From Taklimakanibacter lacteus (GTDB lineage: Bacteria; Pseudomonadota; Alphaproteobacteria; Rhizobiales; Aestuariivirgaceae), in contig QOZQ01000003.1 of NCBI GenBank assembly GCA_003576695.1, positions 186,001 through 250,000 on the forward strand: 64,000 bases of DNA. The letters are read 5' to 3'. Position numbers and translations under genes: made by a program. Within the stretch, counting starts at the first letter, position 1; every line of letters starts with the position of its first letter. Under the pieces are notes generated by a model. It was not told the DNA's origin, ran no database searches, and saw nothing but the letters and a program-made list of their open reading frames with translations. Of the stretch, positions 24,686 to 33,130 are shown piece by piece.

Positions 24686-25522
24686 ATGATGTCCAAGCCC
24701 AAGCTGCACTGGTTTGACGACTGGTATCTGATCGAGGCCTTCGGCTCCGGCCTCTACGGCATCGGTGAGCCGAAATATCATCAGATCAACTGGAATTATC
24801 TGGTCGTTGGCAGCGAGCGGGCGCTGTTGTTCGATACGGGACCGGGCCTGCGCGACATCGCTCCCGTCGTCGCGAGCCTCACGGATCGGCCAGTGACTGT
24901 GCTGCTTTCTCATCTTCACTACGACCACACCGGCAATTTTCATCGCTTCCCCGAGACGGCGCTTGTCGATCTGCCGATGCTGCGCGCCTGCGAGAAGGAC
25001 GGCCTGCTGCATGCGCCCGAGGAAATGTTCCTGGGCTCATATGAAGACATGACCTGGGTGCCACATATCATCAAACGCTGGTGGCCGATCGGTCATCGCA
25101 TCGATCTGGGCGGAAGAGGGCTCGAGATCATCGCCACACCCGGCCATTCGCCTGAATCGATTTCGCTCTTCGACAGGGAGCGTCGCGTCCTGCTGGCTGC
25201 CGATTTTCTCTATCTCGGCAATCTCTACGCCCAGACACCGGGCGCATCGCTGCCGGACTATCTGGCGAGCGCCGAGACGCTGACCGGCCAGTTGCCGGCC
25301 GACATGCTCATCCTTGGCGCCCATGGCGAGGAGGGGACGGATGAGTCCCCGAAACTAACCCGGCATGATCTTGTGGATCTCAAGGCGGCATTGACGGCCA
25401 TTCGCGACCATGACATGCCGCCGGCGAGCCAGAATCCGGACCGTTATGTGATTAATGATCGACTGGCCCTTCTGGCCGGACCGCAATCTTATGGCCCCTG
25501 GCGGGCATATAAGGGCGGTTGA
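24686..25522 (+). CDS. Metallo-beta-lactamase-fold hydrolase
   Basis: A 278-residue MBL-fold protein with the metal-binding motif SHLHYDHTGN (His76, His78, Asp80, His81), preceded by LLFDTG. Later metal ligands are in GHSPESI and AADFLY, with a terminal GAHGEE. No signal peptide, so cytoplasmic. Members include glyoxalase II, lactonases and many uncharacterised hydrolases. It starts 6 bases after the RES toxin and may be read through from it, though functionally it looks unrelated. ATG 24689 is an alternative start. Confidence 0.85.
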   Translation: MMSKPKLHWFDDWYLIEAFGSGLYGIGEPKYHQINWNYLVVGSERALLFDTGPGLRDIAPVVASLTDRPVTVLLSHLHYDHTGNFHRFPETALVDLPMLRACEKDGLLHAPEEMFLGSYEDMTWVPHIIKRWWPIGHRIDLGGRGLEIIATPGHSPESISLFDRERRVLLAADFLYLGNLYAQTPGASLPDYLASAETLTGQLPADMLILGAHGEEGTDESPKLTRHDLVDLKAALTAIRDHDMPPASQNPDRYVINDRLALLAGPQSYGPWRAYKGG

Positions 25523-25525
25523 AAT

Positions 25526-25549
25526 TCATATAAAGATATGTTTATATGA
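25526..25549. promoter_or_regulatory. 24-base palindromic operator upstream of homocysteine methyltransferase
   Basis: Perfect 9-base arms TCATATAAA (25526-25534) and TTTATATGA (25541-25549) flank GATATG. It sits 25 bases before the start codon of the methyltransferase gene, in an AT-rich island. The pattern resembles the AT-rich palindromes bound by ArsR-family regulators sensing S-adenosylmethionine or S-adenosylhomocysteine upstream of methionine-cycle genes in Proteobacteria; that identity is from memory of the motif and is not proved here. Confidence 0.65.
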
Positions 25550-25574
25550 TGATATATCCTTTAGGAAATGTCCG

Positions 25575-26594
25575 ATGACCCGCCCGTCCTTTGTTGAAGC
25601 CCTGAATTCGCGCCCCTGGCTGCTCGCCGATGGGGCGACCGGCACCAATTATTTCCAGATGGGCCTTACCTCGGGCGATGCCCCGGAGATCTGGAATTTC
25701 GAGTTTCCCGATCGCGTCCGCTCACTGCATCGCCGCTTCATCGAGGCCGGCGCCGACATCATCCTGACCAACACCTTCGGCGGCAACCGCCACCGCCTGA
25801 AGCTGCACAATGCGCAAGACCAGGTGCGCGAGATCAATATCGCCGCCGCCCGCAATGCCCGCGCCGAGGCCGATGCCTCGGCAAGGCCCGTCTATGTCGG
25901 CGGCTCCATCGGTCCGACCGGTGAGATCTTCGAGCCGATCGGATCGCTGTCCCACGCGGAAGGGGTTGCCGCTTTTGCCGAGCAGGCGAAGGCGCTCAAG
26001 GAAGGCGGCGTCGACGTTCTGTGGATCGAGACCATGTCTTCTGAAGAGGAGCTGCGCGCTGCGGTGGAGGGCGCGGCCCAGGCCGGGCTTCCCATCGTCA
26101 CCACCATGAGCTTCGACACCAACGGCCGCACCATGATGGGCATCACGCCGCAGGCTTTCGGCCAGCTGGCATCGACGCTCAGCGTCCAGCCGGTGGCGAT
26201 CGGCGCCAATTGCGGCGTCGGCGCGTCCGAGCTCGTCGCCACGGTGCTCGGCATCACCGCGGCGCGTCCCGATGCGCATGTCGTCGCCAAGGGCAATTGC
26301 GGCATCCCGCAATATGTCGACGGCCATATCCATTATACCGGCACGCCCGAATTGATGGCGGACTATGCCCGCATCGCGCTCGATGCCGGCGCCCGCATCA
26401 TCGGCGGCTGCTGCGGCACCAGTCCCGATCATCTGGCGGCCATGCGCAAGTCGCTTGAGACCTATAGCAAGGGCGCGCGTCCCTCGATCGAAACGATCGA
26501 GACGCGGCTGGGCGCGGTCTCCGAGCTCGCCAAGGGCGTCGACACGGCTGCCGCCGGTGCGGCCCGTCGCGAGCGCCGCCGCGCCCGCGACTAG
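25575..26594 (+). CDS. Homocysteine S-methyltransferase (BmtB-like or split methionine synthase domain)
   Basis: A 339-residue TIM-barrel methyltransferase that transfers a methyl group to homocysteine to give methionine. The segments LLADGATGTNYFQMGL, GADIILTNTFGGNR, and the zinc ligands in GANCGVG and GGCCGTSPDH are all present. ATG 25575 has AGGA 8 bases upstream; the open frame extends further but would cross the palindromic operator. The methyl donor may be betaine, or a methyl-corrinoid protein if it is the detached first domain of MetH, as known in some alphaproteobacteria. A stand-alone corrinoid protein lies at 38081. A glycosyltransferase follows after 5 bases. Confidence 0.88.
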   Translation: MTRPSFVEALNSRPWLLADGATGTNYFQMGLTSGDAPEIWNFEFPDRVRSLHRRFIEAGADIILTNTFGGNRHRLKLHNAQDQVREINIAAARNARAEADASARPVYVGGSIGPTGEIFEPIGSLSHAEGVAAFAEQAKALKEGGVDVLWIETMSSEEELRAAVEGAAQAGLPIVTTMSFDTNGRTMMGITPQAFGQLASTLSVQPVAIGANCGVGASELVATVLGITAARPDAHVVAKGNCGIPQYVDGHIHYTGTPELMADYARIALDAGARIIGGCCGTSPDHLAAMRKSLETYSKGARPSIETIETRLGAVSELAKGVDTAAAGAARRERRRARD

Positions 26595-26599
26595 GACCG

Positions 26600-27529
26600 G
26601 TGCCGACTGCCATTTGCCTGACACCTGATCGCCGGTTCTTCGGGCCGGCGCTCAGCGTTGCCTCCGACATCCTCAATTGTGGATTGCCGCCGGATGCCGA
26701 TCTCTTCCTGGTCTGCGAGGAGATGGATGTCTGGCCGCGCTTCGCCGATCTCGACGAGAGCTTGCGCGGCAGGCTCAAGCTGATCGTCACATCCTTCGAT
26801 GATGTGACGCGCAACCTTCCGACCAACAACAATGGCGAGCATGCCATTACCCGCAGGCTCTTCCTCGATCGGGTGCTGCCCGCCCGGTATGACCGCATCA
26901 TTCCGGTCGATTCCGACATGACGATCGTGAATGAGGGGCTGGCGCCGCTGATTTCGCTCGACCTTGGCGGCGCGGTCATGGCGGCGGCGACCGACATGAT
27001 CTCCTACATGGATTTCGGCGGCCATCTGGCGGCGGAGTTCCAGGCCTATCGCTCGAGCCTCGGCATGAGGCCGGACATGCTCTATTTCAACAACGGCCTC
27101 ACCGTCATCGATCGCCAGGCATGGACGAAAGCCGATCTCGGCAACCGCACCTTGCGCTTCATCGAGAAGAACCCGCAACTATGCCTGCGCTTCGAGCAGA
27201 GCGCGCTCAACGCGCTTCTGAAAGGGGACATTGCCAGGCTGTCGCCGCGCTTCAATTTCATGGGCGACTTCATGCTGCTCGATCTCGAGAACGAGATCCG
27301 CCCCAATGTCTATCATTTCGTCAACCGGCCCAAGCCCTGGCAGAAGGGCTGGGCCGGCGAGCCGCGCTTTGCTCAGGCCTTCAAGCGCTGGTTCGCGCAA
27401 TCGCCTTGGCCTGATTTTCCCGATGATCCGCCGGCAGAGGCTCCGGAAAGGCCGGTCAACCATGATTTTCGCGAACGCCTTGTGGCCTTTCTCAAGACCC
27501 AGCGCTTTGCCGATGGCTGGTCGGCATAA
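26600..27529 (+). CDS. Nucleotide-diphospho-sugar glycosyltransferase, GT8-like
   Basis: A 309-residue GT-A fold protein. The DxD metal/sugar-nucleotide motif is in IIPVDSDMTIVNE (about residue 113), and a FNNGLTVIDRQAW acceptor-side segment and KPWQKGWAG C-terminal motif resemble GT8 (glycogenin/LgtC-like) transferases. The start GTG 26600 follows the methyltransferase stop by 5 bases. No signal or membrane segment is seen. Its sugar donor and acceptor are unknown, and it has no obvious functional tie to its upstream neighbour. Confidence 0.72.
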   Translation: MPTAICLTPDRRFFGPALSVASDILNCGLPPDADLFLVCEEMDVWPRFADLDESLRGRLKLIVTSFDDVTRNLPTNNNGEHAITRRLFLDRVLPARYDRIIPVDSDMTIVNEGLAPLISLDLGGAVMAAATDMISYMDFGGHLAAEFQAYRSSLGMRPDMLYFNNGLTVIDRQAWTKADLGNRTLRFIEKNPQLCLRFEQSALNALLKGDIARLSPRFNFMGDFMLLDLENEIRPNVYHFVNRPKPWQKGWAGEPRFAQAFKRWFAQSPWPDFPDDPPAEAPERPVNHDFRERLVAFLKTQRFADGWSA

Positions 27530-27659
27530 GGGCTCACGCGTCCTGCAGGGCTGGCGCGATCCTCTCACGCCATCCGTCCTTCACTGGCTACACTCATTGT
27601 CCTGCCCATTATCGTTTCTCGGATACGGGAAGACGGGCAAGCGGCAGTAATCCGTCGTT

Positions 27660-28841
27660 TCACACGTAAGGATTGAGTTCGCGATAGAGTGGATTGAGGG
27701 TCGCCAGCAAGGGAAGTACGGCGGCACCTCGTGCCACCGCATCGACCCCGAGCTCGCTCTTCATGATACGCGGCAGCGTCCGCTCGATCCGACCGACCGA
27801 GGGGAGGAGCGGCTCGGCCCGCGCCATGAAGGCATCGATCAGCCAGCCTGGTGCATTGCCGCCCAGCATGATCACCTGCGGATCGAACAGGTTCTCGATC
27901 GCATTGAGGCCGTTGCGCAAGGGTTCGACCGCTTCCGCGATCCAGGCGGCGAGGGCAGGATCGTCGGGACCGAAGCGTTCGGCGAATTCCGCCAGGCCGG
28001 CGACCTCGATGCCGCGGGCCGAGAGAAAGCGCATGGCGCTGTCGACCGACACATAGGTTTCAAGACAGCCACGCTTGCCGCAGATGCAGTCATGGCCGCC
28101 CGGCACCGCGGTGATATGGCCGATCTCGCCGGCATTGCCGCTGGCGCCGCCGAAAGCCGCGCTATGGATCATGACGCCGCTGCCGAGACCGATGCCGAAA
28201 TAGACATAGACGAAATTCGTGAGCCGCCTTGCGGCTTCGCCGAACCGCCATTCGGCGACGATGGCGCATTGGCCGTCATTGGCAAGCGATACGGGAAAGC
28301 CTGTTGCCTTGCTGAGAAGGCCGCGCAGTGCGAGACCATCCCAGCCCGGCAGGCGCGGTGGGCTCAGGCCCGGCACGGCGAAGGGGCCTGGTGTCGCAAG
28401 GCCGATGCCGAGGAACTGCGCTTCGGGAATCTGTGTCGCCTGCATCAGCCGATGCGTCGCCAGTTCGAGCTGAACCACCGCATGCTCGGGTTCGAGATCG
28501 TTGAGCGCATGATCTTCCCGGTGCAGCACTTCGCCCGCGAGATTGACGGCGATCGCCGACATCTGCCCGACATCGACATGGAAGCCGAGCGAGAAGGCGC
28601 CGGAAGGATTGATGGCGAGCGGAGTGGGGGGTTTGCCGACGCGTCTTTCGGCCGTCTTCGTTTCCTGCACGAACCGCATGGCGATGAGCTCATCCACGAG
28701 ATCCGAGCTTGCCTGTTTGGAAAGGCCAGTCGCGTCCGCAATGCCGGAGCGGGAGATGCCGTTGTTCATGCGGATCGTATCGAACACCACCCACAGATTG
28801 ATGAGCTTGGCTTTCACGACATTGGTGGCGCTGAGCAGCAT
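27660..28841 (-). CDS. ROK-family transcriptional repressor
   Basis: A 393-residue ROK regulator. The N-terminal winged helix (SRSGIADATGLSKQASSDLVDELI) precedes a sugar-kinase-like effector domain with the zinc motif CICGKRGCLETY and the glycine-rich IGLGSGVMIH phosphate/sugar region. Members such as NagC and XylR respond to sugars or sugar phosphates. It is divergent from a sugar ABC importer, and palindromes occupy the 137-base gap, so it very likely regulates that operon. Confidence 0.9.
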   Translation of the reverse strand: MLLSATNVVKAKLINLWVVFDTIRMNNGISRSGIADATGLSKQASSDLVDELIAMRFVQETKTAERRVGKPPTPLAINPSGAFSLGFHVDVGQMSAIAVNLAGEVLHREDHALNDLEPEHAVVQLELATHRLMQATQIPEAQFLGIGLATPGPFAVPGLSPPRLPGWDGLALRGLLSKATGFPVSLANDGQCAIVAEWRFGEAARRLTNFVYVYFGIGLGSGVMIHSAAFGGASGNAGEIGHITAVPGGHDCICGKRGCLETYVSVDSAMRFLSARGIEVAGLAEFAERFGPDDPALAAWIAEAVEPLRNGLNAIENLFDPQVIMLGGNAPGWLIDAFMARAEPLLPSVGRIERTLPRIMKSELGVDAVARGAAVLPLLATLNPLYRELNPYV

Positions 28842-28879
28842 GGAAAATTCCCGAAAAAGGCAAAGGTTTATAGTTAGTA

Positions 28880-28927
28880 AGTCAGAATGACTGAATAATT
28901 ATTGACATCACCCCGATCTGGGGTCAA
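28880..28927. promoter_or_regulatory. Divergent control region with two inverted repeats (ROK / sugar ABC operon)
   Basis: AGTCA-GAA-TGACT lies at 28880-28892. A second dyad at 28902-28927 has outer TTGA/TCAA and inner CCCC-gatct-GGGG arms; its left edge is also a perfect -35-like TTGACA (28902-28907). These are the only symmetric elements between the ROK gene and the binding-protein gene and are candidate operators. Confidence 0.45.
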
Positions 28928-28978
28928 TCTCTGCCGCCATGCTCCTCAGAGAGCAAAGAAAACAGGGAGGTTTTGGTA

Positions 28979-30265
28979 ATGGTCCACAATTTTAACCGCA
29001 GACAATTCCTCGGGACGGGCGCGCTGGCGGGCGCCATGACCACCATGCCCGGCTGGTTCGAGGGGGGCGCCAAAGCCCAGTCGGCAGCCCTCAATGTCTT
29101 TTCGCCGCTGCCGCCCGATCCGGCGCCGCCCGGGGCCGCCAAATTCTCCGAAGAAGCCTTTGCCAAATGGCAGGCCGACAATGGCGCCACCGTCGCCTAT
29201 GAGACGCTGGCCTGGCCGCAGCTGCATGACCGGATGGCAACGGCCTTCGCCTCGGGGGCAGCACCCTGGGACATCACCTATAATTGCGGCTGGGTGCCGG
29301 AATTCGAATCCTTCCTCACCCCTTATGCCGACAACCTGCCCAAGGCCCTGGTCGATGACCTGCCGGCCACCAGCTTCGCCACCACCACGGTGGGGGGCAA
29401 GCGCTATGGCGCCGTTTTCACCCTCTCGCTCTTGACCCTCTTCTACAACAAGGAGCTGATGGAACAGGCAGGCTTCAAGGAAGCGCCCAAGACCTGGGAC
29501 GAATTCAAGGCCTGCGCCAAGGAGATGACCCGCGACGGGCGCTTCGGCTTCGTCTTGAACTATGGCGATCCGGCCGGCATCGGCGGCACCGCGAGCTATT
29601 GGATGGTGTTCCTGCAGCAGGCCGGCGGCAAGGTCTATGGCGAGGACGGAATGCCGGCATTCAAGAGCGATGAAGGCGTGGCCGCGCTGCAGATGATGGT
29701 CGACCTCATGCCCTCGACCGATCCCGGCTCCATCTCCTATGCCGGCATCAATGATGCGACCAATGTGCTGCTCGCCGGCCGTGCCGGCATGATGATGAAC
29801 TGGCCCTTCATGTGGAATGCCGGCAATGATCCCAAGCAGTCGCAGATCGTCGGCAAGATGACGAGCGCCGTGCTCCCGGCGGGACTCAAGGGCAGCGCCT
29901 CGATCGACGGCACCGATGCTTGGACCATCACCAAGGCGAGCAAGAACCAGGACAAGGCACAGAAGCTCATCGAGTTCTATCTCGATGCCGAGGTGCAGAA
30001 GCGCCAGGTGCTCGACACCGGCTGGCTGCCGATCAGGCTCTCGGTGCTCGCCGATCCCGAGGTCCAGGCCAAGGCGCCCAATGCCGCGGTCGTGCTCGAG
30101 CAGGCCAAGCATCCCTATGACAGCTTCGTCACCGCCGACTACAACCAGGTGACGGTCGCCATCGGCACCGAGGTGCAGAAGGCGCTGCAGGGCAGCAAGA
30201 CCGCGGCGCAGGCGATTGCCGATGCCCAGGATGCCGTGACCGCGATCGTCAAGCGGCGCGGCTGA
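28979..30265 (+). CDS. Sugar ABC transporter substrate-binding protein (Tat-exported)
   Basis: A 428-residue family 1 (MalE-like) periplasmic binding protein. The N-terminal twin-arginine signal NRRQFLGTGALAGAMTTMPG is clear. The mature protein has the usual sugar-binding protein pattern (LTLFYNKELMEQAGF, PKTWDEFKACAKEM, AWTITKASKNQDKAQKLIEF). GGGAGG at 28965-28970, 8 bases before ATG 28979, fixes the start. It heads a binding protein, permease, permease, ATPase operon regulated by the divergent ROK protein. The sugar is not identifiable. Confidence 0.9.
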   Translation: MVHNFNRRQFLGTGALAGAMTTMPGWFEGGAKAQSAALNVFSPLPPDPAPPGAAKFSEEAFAKWQADNGATVAYETLAWPQLHDRMATAFASGAAPWDITYNCGWVPEFESFLTPYADNLPKALVDDLPATSFATTTVGGKRYGAVFTLSLLTLFYNKELMEQAGFKEAPKTWDEFKACAKEMTRDGRFGFVLNYGDPAGIGGTASYWMVFLQQAGGKVYGEDGMPAFKSDEGVAALQMMVDLMPSTDPGSISYAGINDATNVLLAGRAGMMMNWPFMWNAGNDPKQSQIVGKMTSAVLPAGLKGSASIDGTDAWTITKASKNQDKAQKLIEFYLDAEVQKRQVLDTGWLPIRLSVLADPEVQAKAPNAAVVLEQAKHPYDSFVTADYNQVTVAIGTEVQKALQGSKTAAQAIADAQDAVTAIVKRRG

Positions 30266-30296
30266 GCACAGGCATCGACAGGCGGCGGGGGCCGGC

Positions 30297-31199
30297 ATGA
30301 CGACGACAGTTGAGCACAGGCGGCGAAGAACGGGGATGTTCTTCGTCGCACCGGCGCTCATCGTCCTCGCCGCCATATTGTTCTATCCGATCGTCGATTC
30401 GGTCCTCTTGGCCCTGCAGCGGGTGCAACTCGCCGGCGGTGCCGTCACCCAGGAATGGATCGGCCTTGGCAATTTCACCCGGCTGTTCTCGGATCCCGTC
30501 TTCTGGCGGGCGGCGCTCAACACGGCCTATTTCTCGGTCATGGAGGTAATCCTGGTGACGCTGATCAGTCTCGGCGTCGCCTTGCTGCTCAATCATCCCT
30601 TTGGACGATCGGGTTTCTTCCGCATCCTTCTCATCATCCCCTGGGCGATCGCACCGGTCGCCAATGCGGTATTGTGGAAATGGATCCTCAACGCCAATTA
30701 CGGCGTCCTCAATGCGCTTCTGAAATCGCTCGGCGTCATCGACTACAACCAGGTCTGGCTCGGCACGCCGTTCTCGGCGCTGAATTTCCTGCTCATCGTC
30801 GATGTGTGGAAATCGGTGCCTTTCGTGGCGTTGCTGATGCTGGCGGGACTGCAGCGCGTGCCGCAGTCGCTCTATCGCGCCGCCTATATGGATGGCGCCG
30901 GGCCCTGGCAGAGCTTCCTCAATGTGACCTTGCCGACCATGCGCGGCGTCATCGCCATCGCCATCGTGCTGCAGACCATCTGGTCCTTGCGTGTCTTCGA
31001 TCTCGTCTTCGTGCTGACCCGCGGCGGGCCGGCGGATGCGACGGCGCTGCTCAATTTCCTTGCCTATCGCGTGACCTTCAACTTCCTCGATCTGGGCTAT
31101 GGCTCGGCCATCGCCAATGTGATCTTCGCGCTGACCTTCGTGCTGGCCGCCCTCTATGTCTGGTTGCTGTGGCCGCGCGAAATCAAAGGTGCGCGATGA
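30297..31199 (+). CDS. Sugar ABC transporter permease (MalF-like)
   Basis: A 300-residue, six-helix inner-membrane protein. It shows the EAA loop YRAAYMDGAGPWQSFLNVTLPTM, where the ATPase docks, and the RPADATALLNFLAYRVTF-like end typical of MalF/UgpA permeases in this subfamily (here GGPADATALLNF). It begins 31 bases after the binding-protein gene, and its stop overlaps the next permease start (ATGA), so translation is coupled. Confidence 0.9.
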   Translation: MTTTVEHRRRRTGMFFVAPALIVLAAILFYPIVDSVLLALQRVQLAGGAVTQEWIGLGNFTRLFSDPVFWRAALNTAYFSVMEVILVTLISLGVALLLNHPFGRSGFFRILLIIPWAIAPVANAVLWKWILNANYGVLNALLKSLGVIDYNQVWLGTPFSALNFLLIVDVWKSVPFVALLMLAGLQRVPQSLYRAAYMDGAGPWQSFLNVTLPTMRGVIAIAIVLQTIWSLRVFDLVFVLTRGGPADATALLNFLAYRVTFNFLDLGYGSAIANVIFALTFVLAALYVWLLWPREIKGAR

Positions 31200-32044
31200 C
31201 CTTCGCCAGGCTCCAGCAGGGCGGACCGCTGCGCCAGGTCATGGTGATAGCCGGGCTCATCCTCTTCACCTGCTGGTCGGCGGGACCGGTTCTCTGGCTC
31301 ATCCTGTCGAGCGTGCTGGAGCAGAAGGCGCTGATCGCCCAGCCGCCCGATCTCAGTCCGCGGAATTTCACGCTGGAGAACTTCTCGACCGTCATCGGTG
31401 CTGCCGCCTCACTCGGGCGGGGTATCGTGAACTCCCTCATCGTCGCGGTCTTCTCGACGGCGCTGGCTCTGGCGCTGGGCGCACCGGCCGCCTATGCGCT
31501 GGCCCGCCTGCCGGTGCCGCGCGCCAACAACATCTCCTTCCTGATCCTCGCCACCCAGATGCTGCCCGGCATCGCCATCGCCATCCCGCTCTTCATCGTC
31601 ATCAGCCGGCTCGGCCTCATCGACAATGTGCTCTCGCTCGGCGTCGTCTACCTGTCCTTCAACCTGCCGATCGTGATCTGGATCCTGCGCGGCTTCTTCC
31701 TCGGCATCCCGGCCGGCATCGAGAAAGCGGCGGCCATAGATGGCGCCGGCATCTTCGCCACCTTCTGGCACATCATCCTGCCGATCTCGCTGCCGCCCTT
31801 GAGCGCCGCCGCCGTCTTCGCCTTTGTCGAAGCCTGGAACGAGTTCTTCTTCGCCCTCATCCTGACCCGCCAGCAGGCGCAGACCACGCCGCTGGTGATC
31901 GCCAATTTCGCCGGCCAGTACCAGACCGTCTTCGGCCAGATGATGGCCGCCGCCGTCATCAGCGTGGCGCCGGTCATCCTGCTCGCCATCCTGTTCCGCA
32001 ACCAGATCATCCGCGGCTTCGCGGACGGCATGATGAAAGGCTGA
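31196..32044 (+). CDS. Sugar ABC transporter permease (MalG-like)
   Basis: A 282-residue, six-helix inner-membrane protein. The EAA motif EKAAAIDGAGIFATFWHIILP lies in the second half, followed by FVEAWNEFFFALILT, characteristic of MalG-type permeases. ATG 31196 overlaps the preceding stop codon. It pairs with the MalF-like permease to form the channel. Confidence 0.9.
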   Translation: MTFARLQQGGPLRQVMVIAGLILFTCWSAGPVLWLILSSVLEQKALIAQPPDLSPRNFTLENFSTVIGAAASLGRGIVNSLIVAVFSTALALALGAPAAYALARLPVPRANNISFLILATQMLPGIAIAIPLFIVISRLGLIDNVLSLGVVYLSFNLPIVIWILRGFFLGIPAGIEKAAAIDGAGIFATFWHIILPISLPPLSAAAVFAFVEAWNEFFFALILTRQQAQTTPLVIANFAGQYQTVFGQMMAAAVISVAPVILLAILFRNQIIRGFADGMMKG

Positions 32045-32052
32045 AGATCGCC

Positions 32053-33111
32053 GTGCCCGCCATAGAACTGAAGCATGTCTCGAAATCCTTCGGCCCCTAT
32101 CAGGCCTGCAGCGATGTCAATCTCATCATCAGCGAAGGCGAGTTCGTGACTTTGCTGGGCGCCTCGGGCTGCGGCAAGACGACGACTCTCAACATGGTTG
32201 CCGGCCTGGAGGACGTGACATCGGGCGACATCCTGATGAACGACAGGCGCGTCAACGATCTCTCGCCGGTCGAGCGCGATGTCGCGATGGTGTTCCAGAA
32301 CTATGCGCTCTATCCGCATATGACGGTTGCCCGCAATATCGGCTTCACCTTGAAGATGCGGGGGCTCGATGCGGTCGAGGTCGCGCGCCGCGTCGAGAAA
32401 GTTGCAGCCTCGCTCGAGCTTTCCGCCATGCTCGATCGCCTGCCGTCGCAATTATCGGGCGGCCAGCAGCAGCGTGTTGCCATTGGCCGCGCTCTGGTGC
32501 GAGAGCCCAAATTCTTCCTGTTCGACGAGCCCTTCTCCAATCTCGATGCCGGCCTGCGCTTGCGCATGCGTGCCGAGGTCAAGGAACTGCATCAGCGTCT
32601 CGGCGTCACCTCGATCTTCGTCACCCACGACCAGGAGGAGGCGATGTCGATCTCGGACCGGATCGCGGTCATGAACAAAGGCCGCATCGAGCAGCTCGGC
32701 ACGCCGGAAGAGATCTATGCCCGCCCGGCGACGCGCTATGTGGCGACCTTCATCGGCAGCCCGCGCATCGAGCTGGCGGCGGGCGAGACCGTCGCTTTTG
32801 GCAACATGTCCGCCTGCCGGATCGGATCCGTCACCTTGCCGCTCGTGCGAAGTCTCCGGCCCGGACGGCAGGTCGAGATCGGCGTGAGGCCCGAACATGT
32901 AAGGCTCGGGCACTCCGGCATCCCCGCAACCGTGCGGCTCGTGCAACCGGTAGGCCCCGCCACCCATGTGACGCTCGGCTGGGAAGGCGGCACACTGGTG
33001 GCGAGCCTGCCGGGCTTCGCGCGGCTGAGCCCCGGCGCCGCCGTTTTTGCCGAGATCGATTCAGCCCAACTCCTCGTCTTCGACCGCGAAAGCGGCGAGC
33101 TTCTGTCATGA
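32053..33111 (+). CDS. Sugar ABC transporter ATP-binding protein (UgpC/MsmK-like)
   Basis: A 352-residue ATPase. Walker A GASGCGKTT, Q-loop FQNYALYPHM, signature LSGGQQQRVAIGRAL, Walker B FFLFDEPFSNLD and the H-loop VTHDQEEAM are intact. A C-terminal MalK-type regulatory (TOBE) domain begins near residue 235. Start GTG 32053 lies 8 bases after the permease stop; no in-frame ATG is better placed. The C-terminus of the gene overlaps nothing, and the aminotransferase starts 19 bases later. Confidence 0.9.
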   Translation: MPAIELKHVSKSFGPYQACSDVNLIISEGEFVTLLGASGCGKTTTLNMVAGLEDVTSGDILMNDRRVNDLSPVERDVAMVFQNYALYPHMTVARNIGFTLKMRGLDAVEVARRVEKVAASLELSAMLDRLPSQLSGGQQQRVAIGRALVREPKFFLFDEPFSNLDAGLRLRMRAEVKELHQRLGVTSIFVTHDQEEAMSISDRIAVMNKGRIEQLGTPEEIYARPATRYVATFIGSPRIELAAGETVAFGNMSACRIGSVTLPLVRSLRPGRQVEIGVRPEHVRLGHSGIPATVRLVQPVGPATHVTLGWEGGTLVASLPGFARLSPGAAVFAEIDSAQLLVFDRESGELLS

Positions 33112-33130
33112 TCATCAAGGAAAGACTGCC

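Noticed and set aside
30455-32044. Extended open frame making the second sugar permease about 250 residues longer
   Set aside because: The extension overlaps the first permease out of frame; ATG 31196 with ATGA overlap and a normal 282-residue length is better.
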